A stretch of DNA of 32,823 bases. It comes from Pseudonocardia xinjiangensis (lineage in GTDB: Bacteria; Actinomycetota; Actinomycetes; Mycobacteriales; Pseudonocardiaceae). The stretch covers positions 1-32,823 of the forward strand of contig NZ_JAAXKY010000083.1 of the NCBI RefSeq assembly GCF_012911925.1. Reading direction: 5' to 3'. Both the position numbers and the translations under genes were made by a program. The notes beneath the pieces are model-generated. The model was not told where the DNA came from and made no database searches. It saw only the letters and a list, made by a program, of their open reading frames with translations. This document shows positions 7,469 to 15,700 of the stretch, piece after piece (position 1 is the first letter of the stretch; each line of letters begins with the position of its first letter).

Positions 7469-7490
7469 CGCACTCCGAGTGCGGGATACT
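7469..7490 (+). promoter_or_regulatory. Palindrome and -10-like box upstream of fba
   Basis: A perfect 15-bp palindrome, CGCACTC-C-GAGTGCG, covers 7469-7483 and is followed immediately by GATACT (7485-7490), a fair -10 hexamer, 39 bp before the fba start. A repressor or activator bound here would cover the -35/-10 spacer. The same site lies upstream of the divergent sigma factor gene. No good -35 was found. The palindrome is seen; its role is inferred. Confidence 0.45.
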
Positions 7491-7528
7491 GCGGGCCGGA
7501 GAACGAGGACGTCGAGGAGGGCCAGACC

Positions 7529-8560
7529 GTGCCTATCGCCACCCCCGAGAAGTACAACGAGATGTTGGACAAGGCCAAGAACGGTGAGTACGCCTACCCG
7601 GCGATCAACGTCACGAGCACGGAGACGCTGAACGCTGCGCTGCGTGGCTTCGCCGAGGCGGAGAGCGACGGGATCGTGCAGATCTCCACGGGCGGGGCCG
7701 AGTTCCTGTCCGGCACCGCGGTCAAGGACATGGTGACCGGGGCCGTGGGGCTCGCGGAGTTCGCGCACGTCGTCGCGGCGAAGTACCCGATCAACGTCGC
7801 GCTGCACACCGACCACTGCCCGAAGGACAAGCTGGACAGCTACGTCCGGCCGCTGATCGCGATCAGCCAGGAGCGTGTCGACCGCGGGGAGAACCCGCTG
7901 TTCCAGTCGCACATGTGGGACGGGTCGGCCACCGAGCTGCACGAGAACCTGCGGATCGCCGCCGAGCTGCTCGACCAGGCCGTCAAGGCGAAGATCATCC
8001 TCGAGGTCGAGATCGGCGTGGTCGGTGGCGAGGAGGACGGCGTCGCCAACGACATCAACGAGAAGCTCTACACCGCCCCCGGCGACTACGAGGACACGGT
8101 GGAGGCGCTCGGCGGCGGCGAGAAGGGCCGGTACCTGCTGGCCGCCACGTTCGGCAACGTGCACGGCGTCTACAAGCCGGGCAACGTCAAGCTGCGCCCG
8201 GAGATCCTCAAGCAGGGCCAGGAGGTCGCCACCGCGAAGCTGGGGCTGGCGGCGGGATCGAAGCCGTTCGACCTGGTCTTCCACGGTGGCTCGGGCTCGC
8301 TGCTCGAGGAGATCCACGAGGCGCTGGGCTACGGCGTGGTGAAGATGAACGTCGACACCGACACGCAGTACGCCTTCACCCGCCCGATCACCGACCACAT
8401 GTTCAAGAACTACGACGGCGTGCTCAAGATCGACGGCGAGGTCGGGAGCAAGAAGGCCTACGACCCGCGCACGTACCTGAAGGCGGCCGAGATCGGGATG
8501 AGCGAGCGCGTCATCGTCGCGTGCGAGAACCTGCGGTCCACGGGCACGACCCTGCGCTGA
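7529..8560 (+). CDS. fba: Class II fructose-bisphosphate aldolase
   Basis: A 343-residue zinc enzyme that cleaves fructose 1,6-bisphosphate to dihydroxyacetone phosphate and glyceraldehyde 3-phosphate in glycolysis, and runs in reverse in gluconeogenesis. The active-site residues are visible: catalytic Asp95 and zinc ligand His96 (NVALHTDHC), His212 (GNVHGVYKPG) and His252 (FHGGSGS). These numbers coincide with those of the M. tuberculosis enzyme, supporting the GTG start at 7529. GAGGAGGG at 7514-7521 is a good ribosome binding site. The protein is complete and of normal length. DUF3151 follows after 71 bp in the same direction and may be co-transcribed. Confidence 0.97.
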   Translation: MPIATPEKYNEMLDKAKNGEYAYPAINVTSTETLNAALRGFAEAESDGIVQISTGGAEFLSGTAVKDMVTGAVGLAEFAHVVAAKYPINVALHTDHCPKDKLDSYVRPLIAISQERVDRGENPLFQSHMWDGSATELHENLRIAAELLDQAVKAKIILEVEIGVVGGEEDGVANDINEKLYTAPGDYEDTVEALGGGEKGRYLLAATFGNVHGVYKPGNVKLRPEILKQGQEVATAKLGLAAGSKPFDLVFHGGSGSLLEEIHEALGYGVVKMNVDTDTQYAFTRPITDHMFKNYDGVLKIDGEVGSKKAYDPRTYLKAAEIGMSERVIVACENLRSTGTTLR

Positions 8561-8631
8561 ACCGGGTGCGCCGGGCGGCGCGCTCCGGCACTCGTGTCCG
8601 GGCACCACGCGGAGGACGGCAAGATGCTGGC

Positions 8632-9045
8632 ATGACCCTGCACGGCAACCTGCTCGGACCAGAGCCCACCCTGCTGCCCGTCGACCCGGCCGCCGCGGAG
8701 CTCGACCGCGGCGTCACGCCTGAAGAGGTCGCGGCGGCGCATCCGACGTCGTCCCTCGCCTGGGCGGTGCTCGCCGAGCGGGCACTGGAGAACGCCCTGA
8801 CGATCACCGGTTACGCCTACGCGCGTACGGGCTACCACCGGGGCCTCGACCAGCTGCGACGCTCGGGCTGGAAGGGCTTCGGCCCGGTCCCGTGGTCGCA
8901 CGAGCCCAACCGGGGCTTCCTGCGGGCGCTGGCCTCGCTGCAGCGCGCCGCTGCTCTCATCGGGGAGACCGACGAGGCGGAGCGTTGCCTGGTCTTCCTC
9001 GTCGACTCCGACCCGGCCGCCGCGGCCGCCCTCGGTCTGGGCTGA
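8632..9045 (+). CDS. DUF3151 family protein
   Basis: A 137-residue soluble protein beginning MTLHGNLLGPEPTLLP, the hallmark of DUF3151 (Rv0360c in M. tuberculosis, from memory). It has helical Ala/Leu-rich segments and a conserved YARTGYHRGLDQLRRSGWKG stretch followed by VPWSHEPNRGFLRAL. No enzyme motif or membrane helix is visible. GGAGGA at 8611-8616 precedes the ATG at 8632; an ATG at 8624 is in another frame. It is linked with fba and purA in many actinobacteria, but its function is unknown. Confidence 0.9.
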   Translation: MTLHGNLLGPEPTLLPVDPAAAELDRGVTPEEVAAAHPTSSLAWAVLAERALENALTITGYAYARTGYHRGLDQLRRSGWKGFGPVPWSHEPNRGFLRALASLQRAAALIGETDEAERCLVFLVDSDPAAAAALGLG

Positions 9046-9062
9046 CGTCCTTGCCTGCAGCA

Positions 9063-10154
9063 GTGCGGCTGGACCGGGTGCGCGCCCGGTTCCAGCACGG
9101 CTTCCGCAGGCTCGAGGTGTCCGCGGTCCCGATCACGCAGTGCGCGGTGGCCGCGGGACTGGCCTGGTTCGTCGCCTACAACCTGGTCGGTCACCCGCGG
9201 CCGTTCTTCGCACCCATCGCGGCGGTGATCAGCCTCGGCGTGTCGCTGGGGAGCAGGCTCCGCCGCGTGGCCGAGCTGGTCCTCGGGGTGAGCCTCGGTG
9301 TGCTCGTCGGCGACCTGCTGATCTCCTGGACCGGGAGCGGAGCCTGGCAGATCACCCTGGTCGTCGGGCTCGCGATGGCCATCGCGGTGTTCGCCAACGG
9401 CGCCACACTGCTCGTCGCGCAGGCCGCGTCGTCCGCGGTGCTGGTGGCGACCCTGCTGCCACCCGGTGAGGCCGGCGGGATCGACCGCTGCCTCGACGCC
9501 CTGATCGGTGGTGCCGTCGGCGTGCTGGTCGTGGCCGTCCTGCCGACGGACCCGGTGGGTCCGGCCCGCAGGCAGGGACGTGCTCTGCTCGACGAGCTGG
9601 CCACCGTGCTCGCCATGACGGCCGACGCGCTGCGGGCCCGCGACGCGAGCGCCGCCGCCGCGGCCCTGGAGCGGGCCCGGGCCAGCCAGCCGCTGATCGA
9701 CGAGCTGCGTGCCGCGCTGCGGGGCGGTCAGGAGGTCACCACGGTCGCTCCGTTGCATCGCAGGCGGCGCCGTGTCCTCGGCCGGTTCGCCGAGCTCGCG
9801 GAGCGGGCCGACTACGCGATGCGCAACGCCCGCGTCCTCGGGCGGCGCGTCTACACCGCCCTGGAGAACGACGAGCCCGTCGCACCCGAGCTGGCCGACC
9901 TGCTGGGCGAGCTCTCCGCCGCTGTCCGGGCGCTCACCGACCAGCTGGGGCGTGAGGGTGACCGGGAGCGGGCCCGGGAACCGGTCCTGGACGTCGTCCG
10001 GCACGTGACGGCGCTGTCCGACGGCTGGGCCGGCGGCCCGTCGGAACAGGTGATCGTGGCGCAGCTGGGTTCGATCGCGCTGGACCTCCTGCAGGCCACC
10101 GGCCTGACCCGCGCGGATGCGCTGGCGGCGATGCGGGACCAGCGCCGGATCTGA
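9063..10154 (+). CDS. FUSC-family (aromatic acid exporter-like) membrane protein
   Basis: A 363-residue protein. The N-terminal half (residues 15-160) has about six membrane helices, with the FUSC pattern YNLVGHPRPFFAPIAAVISLG, ELVLGVSLGVLVGDLL and a helix ending LVVAVLPTDPV. The C-terminal half is cytoplasmic and helical, with repeated Ala/Arg/Leu heptads (ALRARDASAAAAALERA; ELAERADYAMRNARVLGRRV). FUSC proteins (AaeB, YccS types) are linked to export of aromatic acids. The start is uncertain: GTG 9063 is used, with TTG 9051 and GTG 9078 as alternatives; none has a strong ribosome binding site. It lies 17 bp after DUF3151. Confidence 0.85.
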   Translation: MRLDRVRARFQHGFRRLEVSAVPITQCAVAAGLAWFVAYNLVGHPRPFFAPIAAVISLGVSLGSRLRRVAELVLGVSLGVLVGDLLISWTGSGAWQITLVVGLAMAIAVFANGATLLVAQAASSAVLVATLLPPGEAGGIDRCLDALIGGAVGVLVVAVLPTDPVGPARRQGRALLDELATVLAMTADALRARDASAAAAALERARASQPLIDELRAALRGGQEVTTVAPLHRRRRRVLGRFAELAERADYAMRNARVLGRRVYTALENDEPVAPELADLLGELSAAVRALTDQLGREGDRERAREPVLDVVRHVTALSDGWAGGPSEQVIVAQLGSIALDLLQATGLTRADALAAMRDQRRI

Positions 10155-10168
10155 CGGGGCCCGGCGGG

Positions 10169-11776
<1,608 letters not shown>

Positions 11777-11801
11777 GCGGGGCCACCGAGGGGTCGACGG
11801 A

Positions 11802-11855
11802 GCGTCCACCGGGCGAGGCCGCTGGCGTGGACGCGTGGCGTGGTCAGATCCGCAT
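11802..11855 (-). promoter_or_regulatory. Leader with mini-ORF and hairpin upstream of the ABC-F gene
   Basis: On the minus strand a four-codon ORF (ATG CGG ATC TGA, 11855-11844; Met-Arg-Ile-stop) is followed by an 8-bp perfect stem GCGTCCAC (11834-11827) / GTGGACGC (11809-11802) with a 17-nt loop. The main GTG is 25 nt further on. A short translated leader followed by a stable hairpin is the usual arrangement for ribosome-stalling control of drug-inducible ABC-F genes. The elements are seen; the mechanism is inferred. Confidence 0.45.
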
Positions 11856-11864
11856 GACCTGGCC

Positions 11865-11893
11865 AGAATGCAGCCATCCGGGTGGTTGTGCAA
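11865..11893 (-). promoter_or_regulatory. Predicted sigma-70-type promoter of the ABC-F gene
   Basis: On the minus strand TTGCAC (-35, 11893-11888) is separated by 17 bp from CATTCT (-10, 11870-11865). Transcription would begin near 11858, three bases before the mini-ORF ATG at 11855. Both hexamers share four of six bases with consensus, good for this GC content. Confidence 0.5.
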
Positions 11894-11944
11894 CGGATTT
11901 GGCGACCGCGGGAACCACGGTCACGCCGCCTACGTTCACGGCCC

Positions 11945-12607
11945 GTGCATCTGGTCGTTCGCTGGCTCCTCGCGCCGTTCGTCCGGTTCCTGTACCGGCC
12001 GGTGGTGCACGGCGCTGAGCAGATTCCCCGCTGCGGGCCGGTGATCATCGCCGCCAACCACCGGGCCGCCGTCGACACCGCGGTGATCGCGCTGACGGCC
12101 GGGCGGCCCGTCTCGTTCCTCGGCAAGGCGGAGTACTTCACCAGGACCGGACTGCGCGGACGCGCGTTCGCCTCGTTCCTGACGGCGCTGGGTTACGTCC
12201 CCGTCGACCGGGCCAACGCCAAGGCCGGGCTCGCGGCGCTGCACGCCGCCCGCGCGGTGCTCGACGCCGGCGGGGTCTTCGCCATCTACCCCGAGGGCAC
12301 CCGGTCGCTCGACGGACGCCTGCACCGCGGCCACACCGGCGTCGCCACGCTCGCGCTGAGCACCGGGGCGCCGGTCGTCCCGGTGGCACTGATCGGCACC
12401 GAGCGGGTGCAGCCCGTGGGAGCCCGGTTCCCGCGCCTGCGCCGCGTGACCGTGCGCTTCGGGGAGCCGCTCGACTTCACCCGCTACGAAGGGCTCGAGG
12501 GCTCGGGCATGATCCGCCGCGCCGTCACCGACGAGATCATGGACGCGATCGCGAGCCTCTCCCACCAGGAGTACGTCGACTCCTACCACGAGCGCCCGGC
12601 CGCCTGA
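11945..12607 (+). CDS. PlsC-type 1-acyl-glycerol-3-phosphate acyltransferase
   Basis: A 220-residue acyltransferase. Block I NHRAAVD (His39 and Asp44, the HX4D motif) and block III YPEGTRS (residues 115-121) are present, together with GYVPVDR (block II) and APVVPVALIGTER (block IV). These enzymes acylate lysophosphatidic acid in phospholipid synthesis. The N-terminal hydrophobic stretch (VVRWLLAPFVRFLYRPVV) suits interfacial membrane binding. GTG at 11945 begins just ahead of this stretch; a longer frame from 11882 gives an Arg-rich extension that looks noncoding. It is divergent from the ABC-F gene, with a 168-bp intergenic space. Confidence 0.88.
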   Translation: MHLVVRWLLAPFVRFLYRPVVHGAEQIPRCGPVIIAANHRAAVDTAVIALTAGRPVSFLGKAEYFTRTGLRGRAFASFLTALGYVPVDRANAKAGLAALHAARAVLDAGGVFAIYPEGTRSLDGRLHRGHTGVATLALSTGAPVVPVALIGTERVQPVGARFPRLRRVTVRFGEPLDFTRYEGLEGSGMIRRAVTDEIMDAIASLSHQEYVDSYHERPAA

Positions 12608-12625
12608 CCCGATCGGGCCAGTGAC

Positions 12626-12645
12626 CGCTGAGCGGAAGCTCAGCG
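12626..12645. terminator. Bidirectional hairpin between convergent plsC-like and hydrolase genes
   Basis: CGCTGAGC-GGAA-GCTCAGCG forms an 8-bp perfect stem with a GGAA tetraloop across 12626-12645, overlapping the hydrolase stop codon. A 10-bp palindrome CCCGATCGGG (12608-12617) lies just before it. There is no T-run, so termination strength is uncertain. Confidence 0.5.
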
Positions 12646-13209
12646 CCCGGCGAGGAAGGCGAGCACCCGCTCCCGCACCAGCGCAGCAGCGTCCGGGTCA
12701 TAGCCGGCCAGCGAGCTGTCGGCGAACAGGTGGCTGTCGCCGGGGTAGAGGAACAGCTCGGCCTGGTCGGCCTCCTTGACCAGAGCCCGGGCCGCGTCGA
12801 TGTCCTCGAGGAACCACGGGTCGGACTCCATCGCATGCACCTGGACCGGGACGCCGGTGGGCCATGAGATGCCGAACTCCGACACCGGCACGCACGAGTC
12901 GAAGAACAACGCGCCGCGCGCGCCCGGCCGCGTCTGGGCCAGCGCCTGGGCCGGCATCACGCCGAGGGAGAACCCGGCGTAGACCAGCTCGGCCGGCAGC
13001 CCCTCGGCGGCTCGGATGCCCCGGTCGTGCAGCTCCTGGAAGCCCACCTGCCTGGCGTACGCGATCCCGTCGTCCAGCGTCTCGAACGTGTTGCCGTCGT
13101 AGACGTCGGGCGTGTGCACGGTGTGGCCGGCCTTGCGCAGCTCGTCGGCGAACGCCGTGACCCCGGCGGTCAACCCCTGGGCGTGATGGAGCAGCAGGAC
13201 CTCGGCCAT
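12640..13209 (-). CDS. Dienelactone hydrolase family protein
   Basis: A 189-residue alpha/beta hydrolase. The nucleophile elbow is YAGFSLGVMPAQ with Ser81 (GxSxG) instead of the Cys of classical dienelactone hydrolases. Asp130 (MESDPWF) and His160 (YPGDSHLFAD) complete the triad. The opening MAEVLLLHHAQGL is typical. The ATG at 13209 has GGAG upstream; the longer frame from 13350 adds only noncoding-like sequence. It lies 159 bp downstream of the reverse transcriptase on the same strand. Whether it is transcribed with the retron is unknown; a housekeeping hydrolase is more likely than an effector. Confidence 0.88.
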   Translation of the reverse strand: MAEVLLLHHAQGLTAGVTAFADELRKAGHTVHTPDVYDGNTFETLDDGIAYARQVGFQELHDRGIRAAEGLPAELVYAGFSLGVMPAQALAQTRPGARGALFFDSCVPVSEFGISWPTGVPVQVHAMESDPWFLEDIDAARALVKEADQAELFLYPGDSHLFADSSLAGYDPDAAALVRERVLAFLAGR

Positions 13210-13368
13210 GGTGGAACTCCCTATGCTCGCCGCGACGCCTGTCAATGATCCCAGATCACGCCGCTGCCGTGGACGAACTACCTCGCCGACGCGGCTGAGG
13301 AGTCGGACGCGGCCCACCACGCCGACCGGATGTGGGCCGACCACCGCCATGTGTCGCCGACGTCCGCG
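13210..13368. other. Intergenic gap between reverse transcriptase and hydrolase
   Basis: No complete gene is visible here. On the plus strand, 13252-13368 reads as a peptide of ordinary composition (ITPLPWTNYLADAAEESDAA and HHADRMWADHRHVSPTSASV) with no start codon of its own, which then runs into the antisense of the reverse transcriptase gene. It may be a decayed gene end. No terminator hairpin with a T-run was found. Confidence 0.3.
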
Positions 13369-14658
13369 TCAGTCGGGCCACCGGATCTCGGCGAAGCGCG
13401 CTCGCAGGCGGGCACCGCGCGCCGGGTGGGCGGCCTCGACCCAGGAGATGCGGCCCAGCAGGTGCTCGCGGAACGCCGGGTGGTCGGAGCGGTTCTGTGC
13501 GTCCGGCCCGGTGCGGGCGCAGTTGTGCAGCAGAGCCCGCAGCGCGTCGTACTCGCGGCGCGGGGTGGCCGGCCGCGCGTTGACCACCAGGCCGGTGATC
13601 TGCTGCCGGTGGTGGGCCGGCAGCACCCGGGTCTTGTCGGCGCGCACCCGGAACCCCTCCTCGGCCGCGATCTCCGTGACCCGGGCGGCGATGCCGTGGG
13701 CCGGCAGCCTCGCCCCACCGGAGAAGACCAGGTCGTCGGCGTACCGGCCGTACTCCGCGCCGACGGCGGCCGCGAGCCCGGCGAGGCGGCGGTCGAGCCG
13801 GTGGGCGAGCAGGTTGGCCGTGGCCGGTGAGGTCGGCGCCCCCTGCGGGAGGTGCGGCGTGGCAAGCCGGTCGAGCAGCCTGCGCCGGGAGTCCAGCACG
13901 TCCGGCGGCGCGGGTGGCGCGCCTCGCAGCACGTGCACCGGCGTGCTCGTGACCAGGAGCCCGGCCAGCGCCGAGGCCACCGCCGGTGGGTACCCGGCGG
14001 CGCGCATCAGACCGGCGATCCGATCACCGGTGACGTGGCTGAAGAAGCCCTCCAGGTCGAGCCGGACCACCATCGCCCGGCCCGCGTGCGCCGCCGCGAG
14101 GGTGAGCGGTGAGCGGCCGCGGACGTAACCGTGCGCGGCGACGTGCACCGGGATGCGGGCCAGCACGCGGCGTCCGATGCGCCGTTGCAGCTCCTGCAGC
14201 CGGGGGGCCGGGGTCTCCAGCAGCCGCGGGACGCCCGACCGCGAGGCCGTCCAGCGGGTCCGGTAGTGGTGCAGCGGCCCTTCCGGCCTGCGATGCAGCC
14301 AGCCGCCGCGGTCGGCGAACCAGTCGAGCTCACCCGCACGAAGGTCCAGGCCGCCGGTCAGCGCGTCGAGGCTGCTCCACGGCGTGACCGGCCAGCGCCA
14401 GACCGGCACAGCCGGCTCCTCGGGCCGCAGTGGGCGCGTCCCCGGCCGGGCGGCGAGCAGCGCGGCGATCTCGGCCACCACCCGGGCCACGTGGCTCCGC
14501 GGCCTGGCGCGCCAGCGGCCGAGCAGGAGCGCGACGACGTCGCCGATCTCCTCCGGACTCCTCCACCCGGGTAGCGGGGCCAGCCGCTCGGTGAGGGCGT
14601 CCAGGCGCCACGGACCGGCCAGCGCGGCGTTTGCGACCACGGGTGGGTGAGGCGCCAC
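13369..14658 (-). CDS. Retron-type reverse transcriptase
   Basis: A 429-residue RNA-directed DNA polymerase if GTG 14658 is used (423 residues from GTG 14640; neither has a clear ribosome binding site). Residues 108-165 hold the entry motifs (LDWFADRGGWL, GPLHHYRTRW, GVPRLLETPAPRLQELQRRI). HGYVRGRS is at 176-183. Catalytic motif A is VVRLDLEGFFSHV (197-209), motif B is LPQGAPTSPATANLL (270-284), motif C is YADD (306-309), and ITGLVVN is at 354-360, in the place of the retron VTG triplet. Typical retron RTs have about 320 residues, so about 110-130 N-terminal residues are extra. No maturase or endonuclease domain is present, arguing against a group II intron. The structured segment at 14684-14870 lies directly upstream on the same strand. 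It should make msDNA; an antiphage role is inferred from the class. Confidence 0.88.
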   Translation of the reverse strand: MAPHPPVVANAALAGPWRLDALTERLAPLPGWRSPEEIGDVVALLLGRWRARPRSHVARVVAEIAALLAARPGTRPLRPEEPAVPVWRWPVTPWSSLDALTGGLDLRAGELDWFADRGGWLHRRPEGPLHHYRTRWTASRSGVPRLLETPAPRLQELQRRIGRRVLARIPVHVAAHGYVRGRSPLTLAAAHAGRAMVVRLDLEGFFSHVTGDRIAGLMRAAGYPPAVASALAGLLVTSTPVHVLRGAPPAPPDVLDSRRRLLDRLATPHLPQGAPTSPATANLLAHRLDRRLAGLAAAVGAEYGRYADDLVFSGGARLPAHGIAARVTEIAAEEGFRVRADKTRVLPAHHRQQITGLVVNARPATPRREYDALRALLHNCARTGPDAQNRSDHPAFREHLLGRISWVEAAHPARGARLRARFAEIRWPD

Positions 14659-14660
14659 GT

Positions 14661-14679
14661 CAGGTCCGCGCCGGACCTG
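14661..14679 (-). promoter_or_regulatory. Hairpin between the retron RNA and the RT start codon
   Basis: On the minus strand CAGGTCCG-GCG-CGGACCTG forms a perfect 8-bp stem with a 3-nt loop. It lies four bases after the a2 repeat and ends two bases before the GTG at 14658. It has no T-run. It could limit translation of the RT, protect the RNA 3' end or act as a processing site. The stem is seen; the role is inferred. Confidence 0.5.
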
Positions 14680-14683
14680 TGGT

Positions 14684-14870
14684 GATGCAGCGGCGTGCGA
14701 CGACCGGTGTTCCCGTCGGCCGCGCACTGACGGCACTGCGTTCGTGCCCGGGGTGCGCGGGACGCCATGCCGCAGAGAGGTGGTGCACCCCGGGGTTGCC
14801 CCGGAGCCACGAGACCCGCCGGGTGGTGCTTGGGCGGGTGCTCGCCGTCTCGTCCGTACGCCGCTGCATC
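14684..14870 (-). ncRNA. Candidate retron msr-msd RNA
   Basis: On the minus strand (5' end at 14870) the segment is bounded by a1 GATGCAGCGGCGT (14870-14858) and its exact complement a2 (14696-14684). Pairing extends inward through CG and ACGA/TCGT with one mismatch and one bulge (to 14850/14703). Inside, in order: an msr-like stem CGAG-C-ACCCGCC (14844-14833) / GGCGGGT-CTCG (14820-14810) with a 12-nt loop; an 8-bp stem CTCCGGGG/CCCCGGGG with a CAA loop (14806-14788); and a long msd-like hairpin 14760-14720 with CCGCGCAC/GTGCGCGG outside and GGCAC/GTGCC inside. A candidate branching guanosine is G14841 in CGAGCACC. Order, size and position ahead of an RT match retron architecture; the exact msr/msd boundary is not determined. 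Confidence 0.78.
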
Positions 14871-14871
14871 G

Positions 14872-14884
14872 AGGAGTGAACCTA
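14872..14884 (-). promoter_or_regulatory. Possible retron promoter (-10 box and start)
   Basis: On the minus strand TAGGTT (14884-14879) fits a -10 hexamer of TAnnnT form. It would place transcription start near 14872, two bases before the a1 repeat. The -35 is not recognisable. The ureD stop is only 32 bp upstream, so read-through from the urease operon is an alternative source of the RNA. Confidence 0.3.
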
Positions 14885-14915
14885 GCGCCACGGGCCGACA
14901 AATCCGCCCGGAGCC

Positions 14916-15695
14916 TCAGGGGGCCGCGGAGGTGAGCGTCGTCGCGGCCCAGCCGGGATGGCCGGCGATCGCGTGCGCCAGCCCTCGGCCCGCCGTGACG
15001 GCGTCGGTGCCCACGGCCGTGGCGAGCGACCCGCGCCCGGCGAGCGGGCTGAGCGACCACCACTCGCCCGCCAGACCGGTGGGCGGGTCCTCGCCCCACA
15101 CCAGCACCTCGGTGCCCAGCACGCGGCGCCCGGCGAGGTGGGCGCCCGATGCGTGCAGCGTCGGATCACCCAGCTCCTGCTCCTGCACGAGGAGCGGGCG
15201 GCCCGTGGCGGTGTCCACGACGCGGGTGAGCCCCAGGTAGCGCCCCGACGGCTCCGCGGTGCGGCCGGCCACCAGCACCTCGCGGCAGCGCAGCCGGGCG
15301 CCGGCTCCCAGTTCGGCGTGCAGCTCGCCACGGTGGTCGGCACGCCGGGTGACCACGGTGGGCTCCGGCAGGTACTGGACGGCGGCGCCGTCACCGACGG
15401 TGAGCCGGACGACGAGCCGGCTCGGTCCGGACGTCCCCTGCCCGGGCAGGGCGAGCGTGGCGGCCACCCCCGTGAGGACGAGGTGCGCCCCCGGCCCGAC
15501 GACGACCTCGAGCCCCACGTCGTCGCCGCCGAGCGGGGTGGTCGCCGAGCTGAGCATGTGCACGGTGGCGGCCGGGGACCGGGACGCCACGGCCCCGCGC
15601 TGGGGCAGCAGCGTCAGCGGCGGCTGGGACCGCAGCTCACGCACGACGGTGCGCGCGCCGCGCCGTTCGACGACGATCCGCGCTCTGGCCAGCAC
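14916..15695 (-). CDS. ureD: Urease accessory protein UreD (UreH)
   Basis: A 259-residue accessory protein. It shows the divergent actinobacterial UreD pattern: PPLTLLPQRG near the N-terminus, DDVGLEVVVGPGAHLVLTGV, AAVQYLPEPTVVTRRADHRG, and a C-terminal WWSLSPLAGRGSLATAVG. UreD binds apo-urease together with UreF and UreG and forms a tunnel for nickel delivery to UreC. GTG at 15695 begins five bases after the ureG stop and is preferred over the longer frame that overlaps ureG. It is the last gene of the operon. Its stop is 45 bp from the retron RNA. Confidence 0.88.
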   Translation of the reverse strand: MLARARIVVERRGARTVVRELRSQPPLTLLPQRGAVASRSPAATVHMLSSATTPLGGDDVGLEVVVGPGAHLVLTGVAATLALPGQGTSGPSRLVVRLTVGDGAAVQYLPEPTVVTRRADHRGELHAELGAGARLRCREVLVAGRTAEPSGRYLGLTRVVDTATGRPLLVQEQELGDPTLHASGAHLAGRRVLGTEVLVWGEDPPTGLAGEWWSLSPLAGRGSLATAVGTDAVTAGRGLAHAIAGHPGWAATTLTSAAP

Positions 15696-15700
15696 GACGA

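Noticed and set aside
6599..7528. A 310-residue upstream extension of the aldolase frame
   Set aside because: It is antisense to the sigma factor and small membrane protein. Active-site numbering and the ribosome binding site support the start at 7529.
6840..8608. The 589-codon minus-strand frame containing the sigma factor
   Set aside because: All sequence upstream of 7423 is antisense to fba and resembles noncoding shadow; sigma region 2 begins only after that ATG.
14684..14870. A group II intron or diversity-generating retroelement in place of a retron
   Set aside because: The RT has no maturase or HNH domain, there is no domain V-like RNA after it, and no template/variable repeat pair or target gene was seen nearby.
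14659..15099. A 147-codon N-terminal extension of the RT frame reaching into ureD
   Set aside because: The frame is open only because of high GC. The added residues are Arg/Gly/Pro-rich, overlap ureD and run through the paired stems of the retron RNA.
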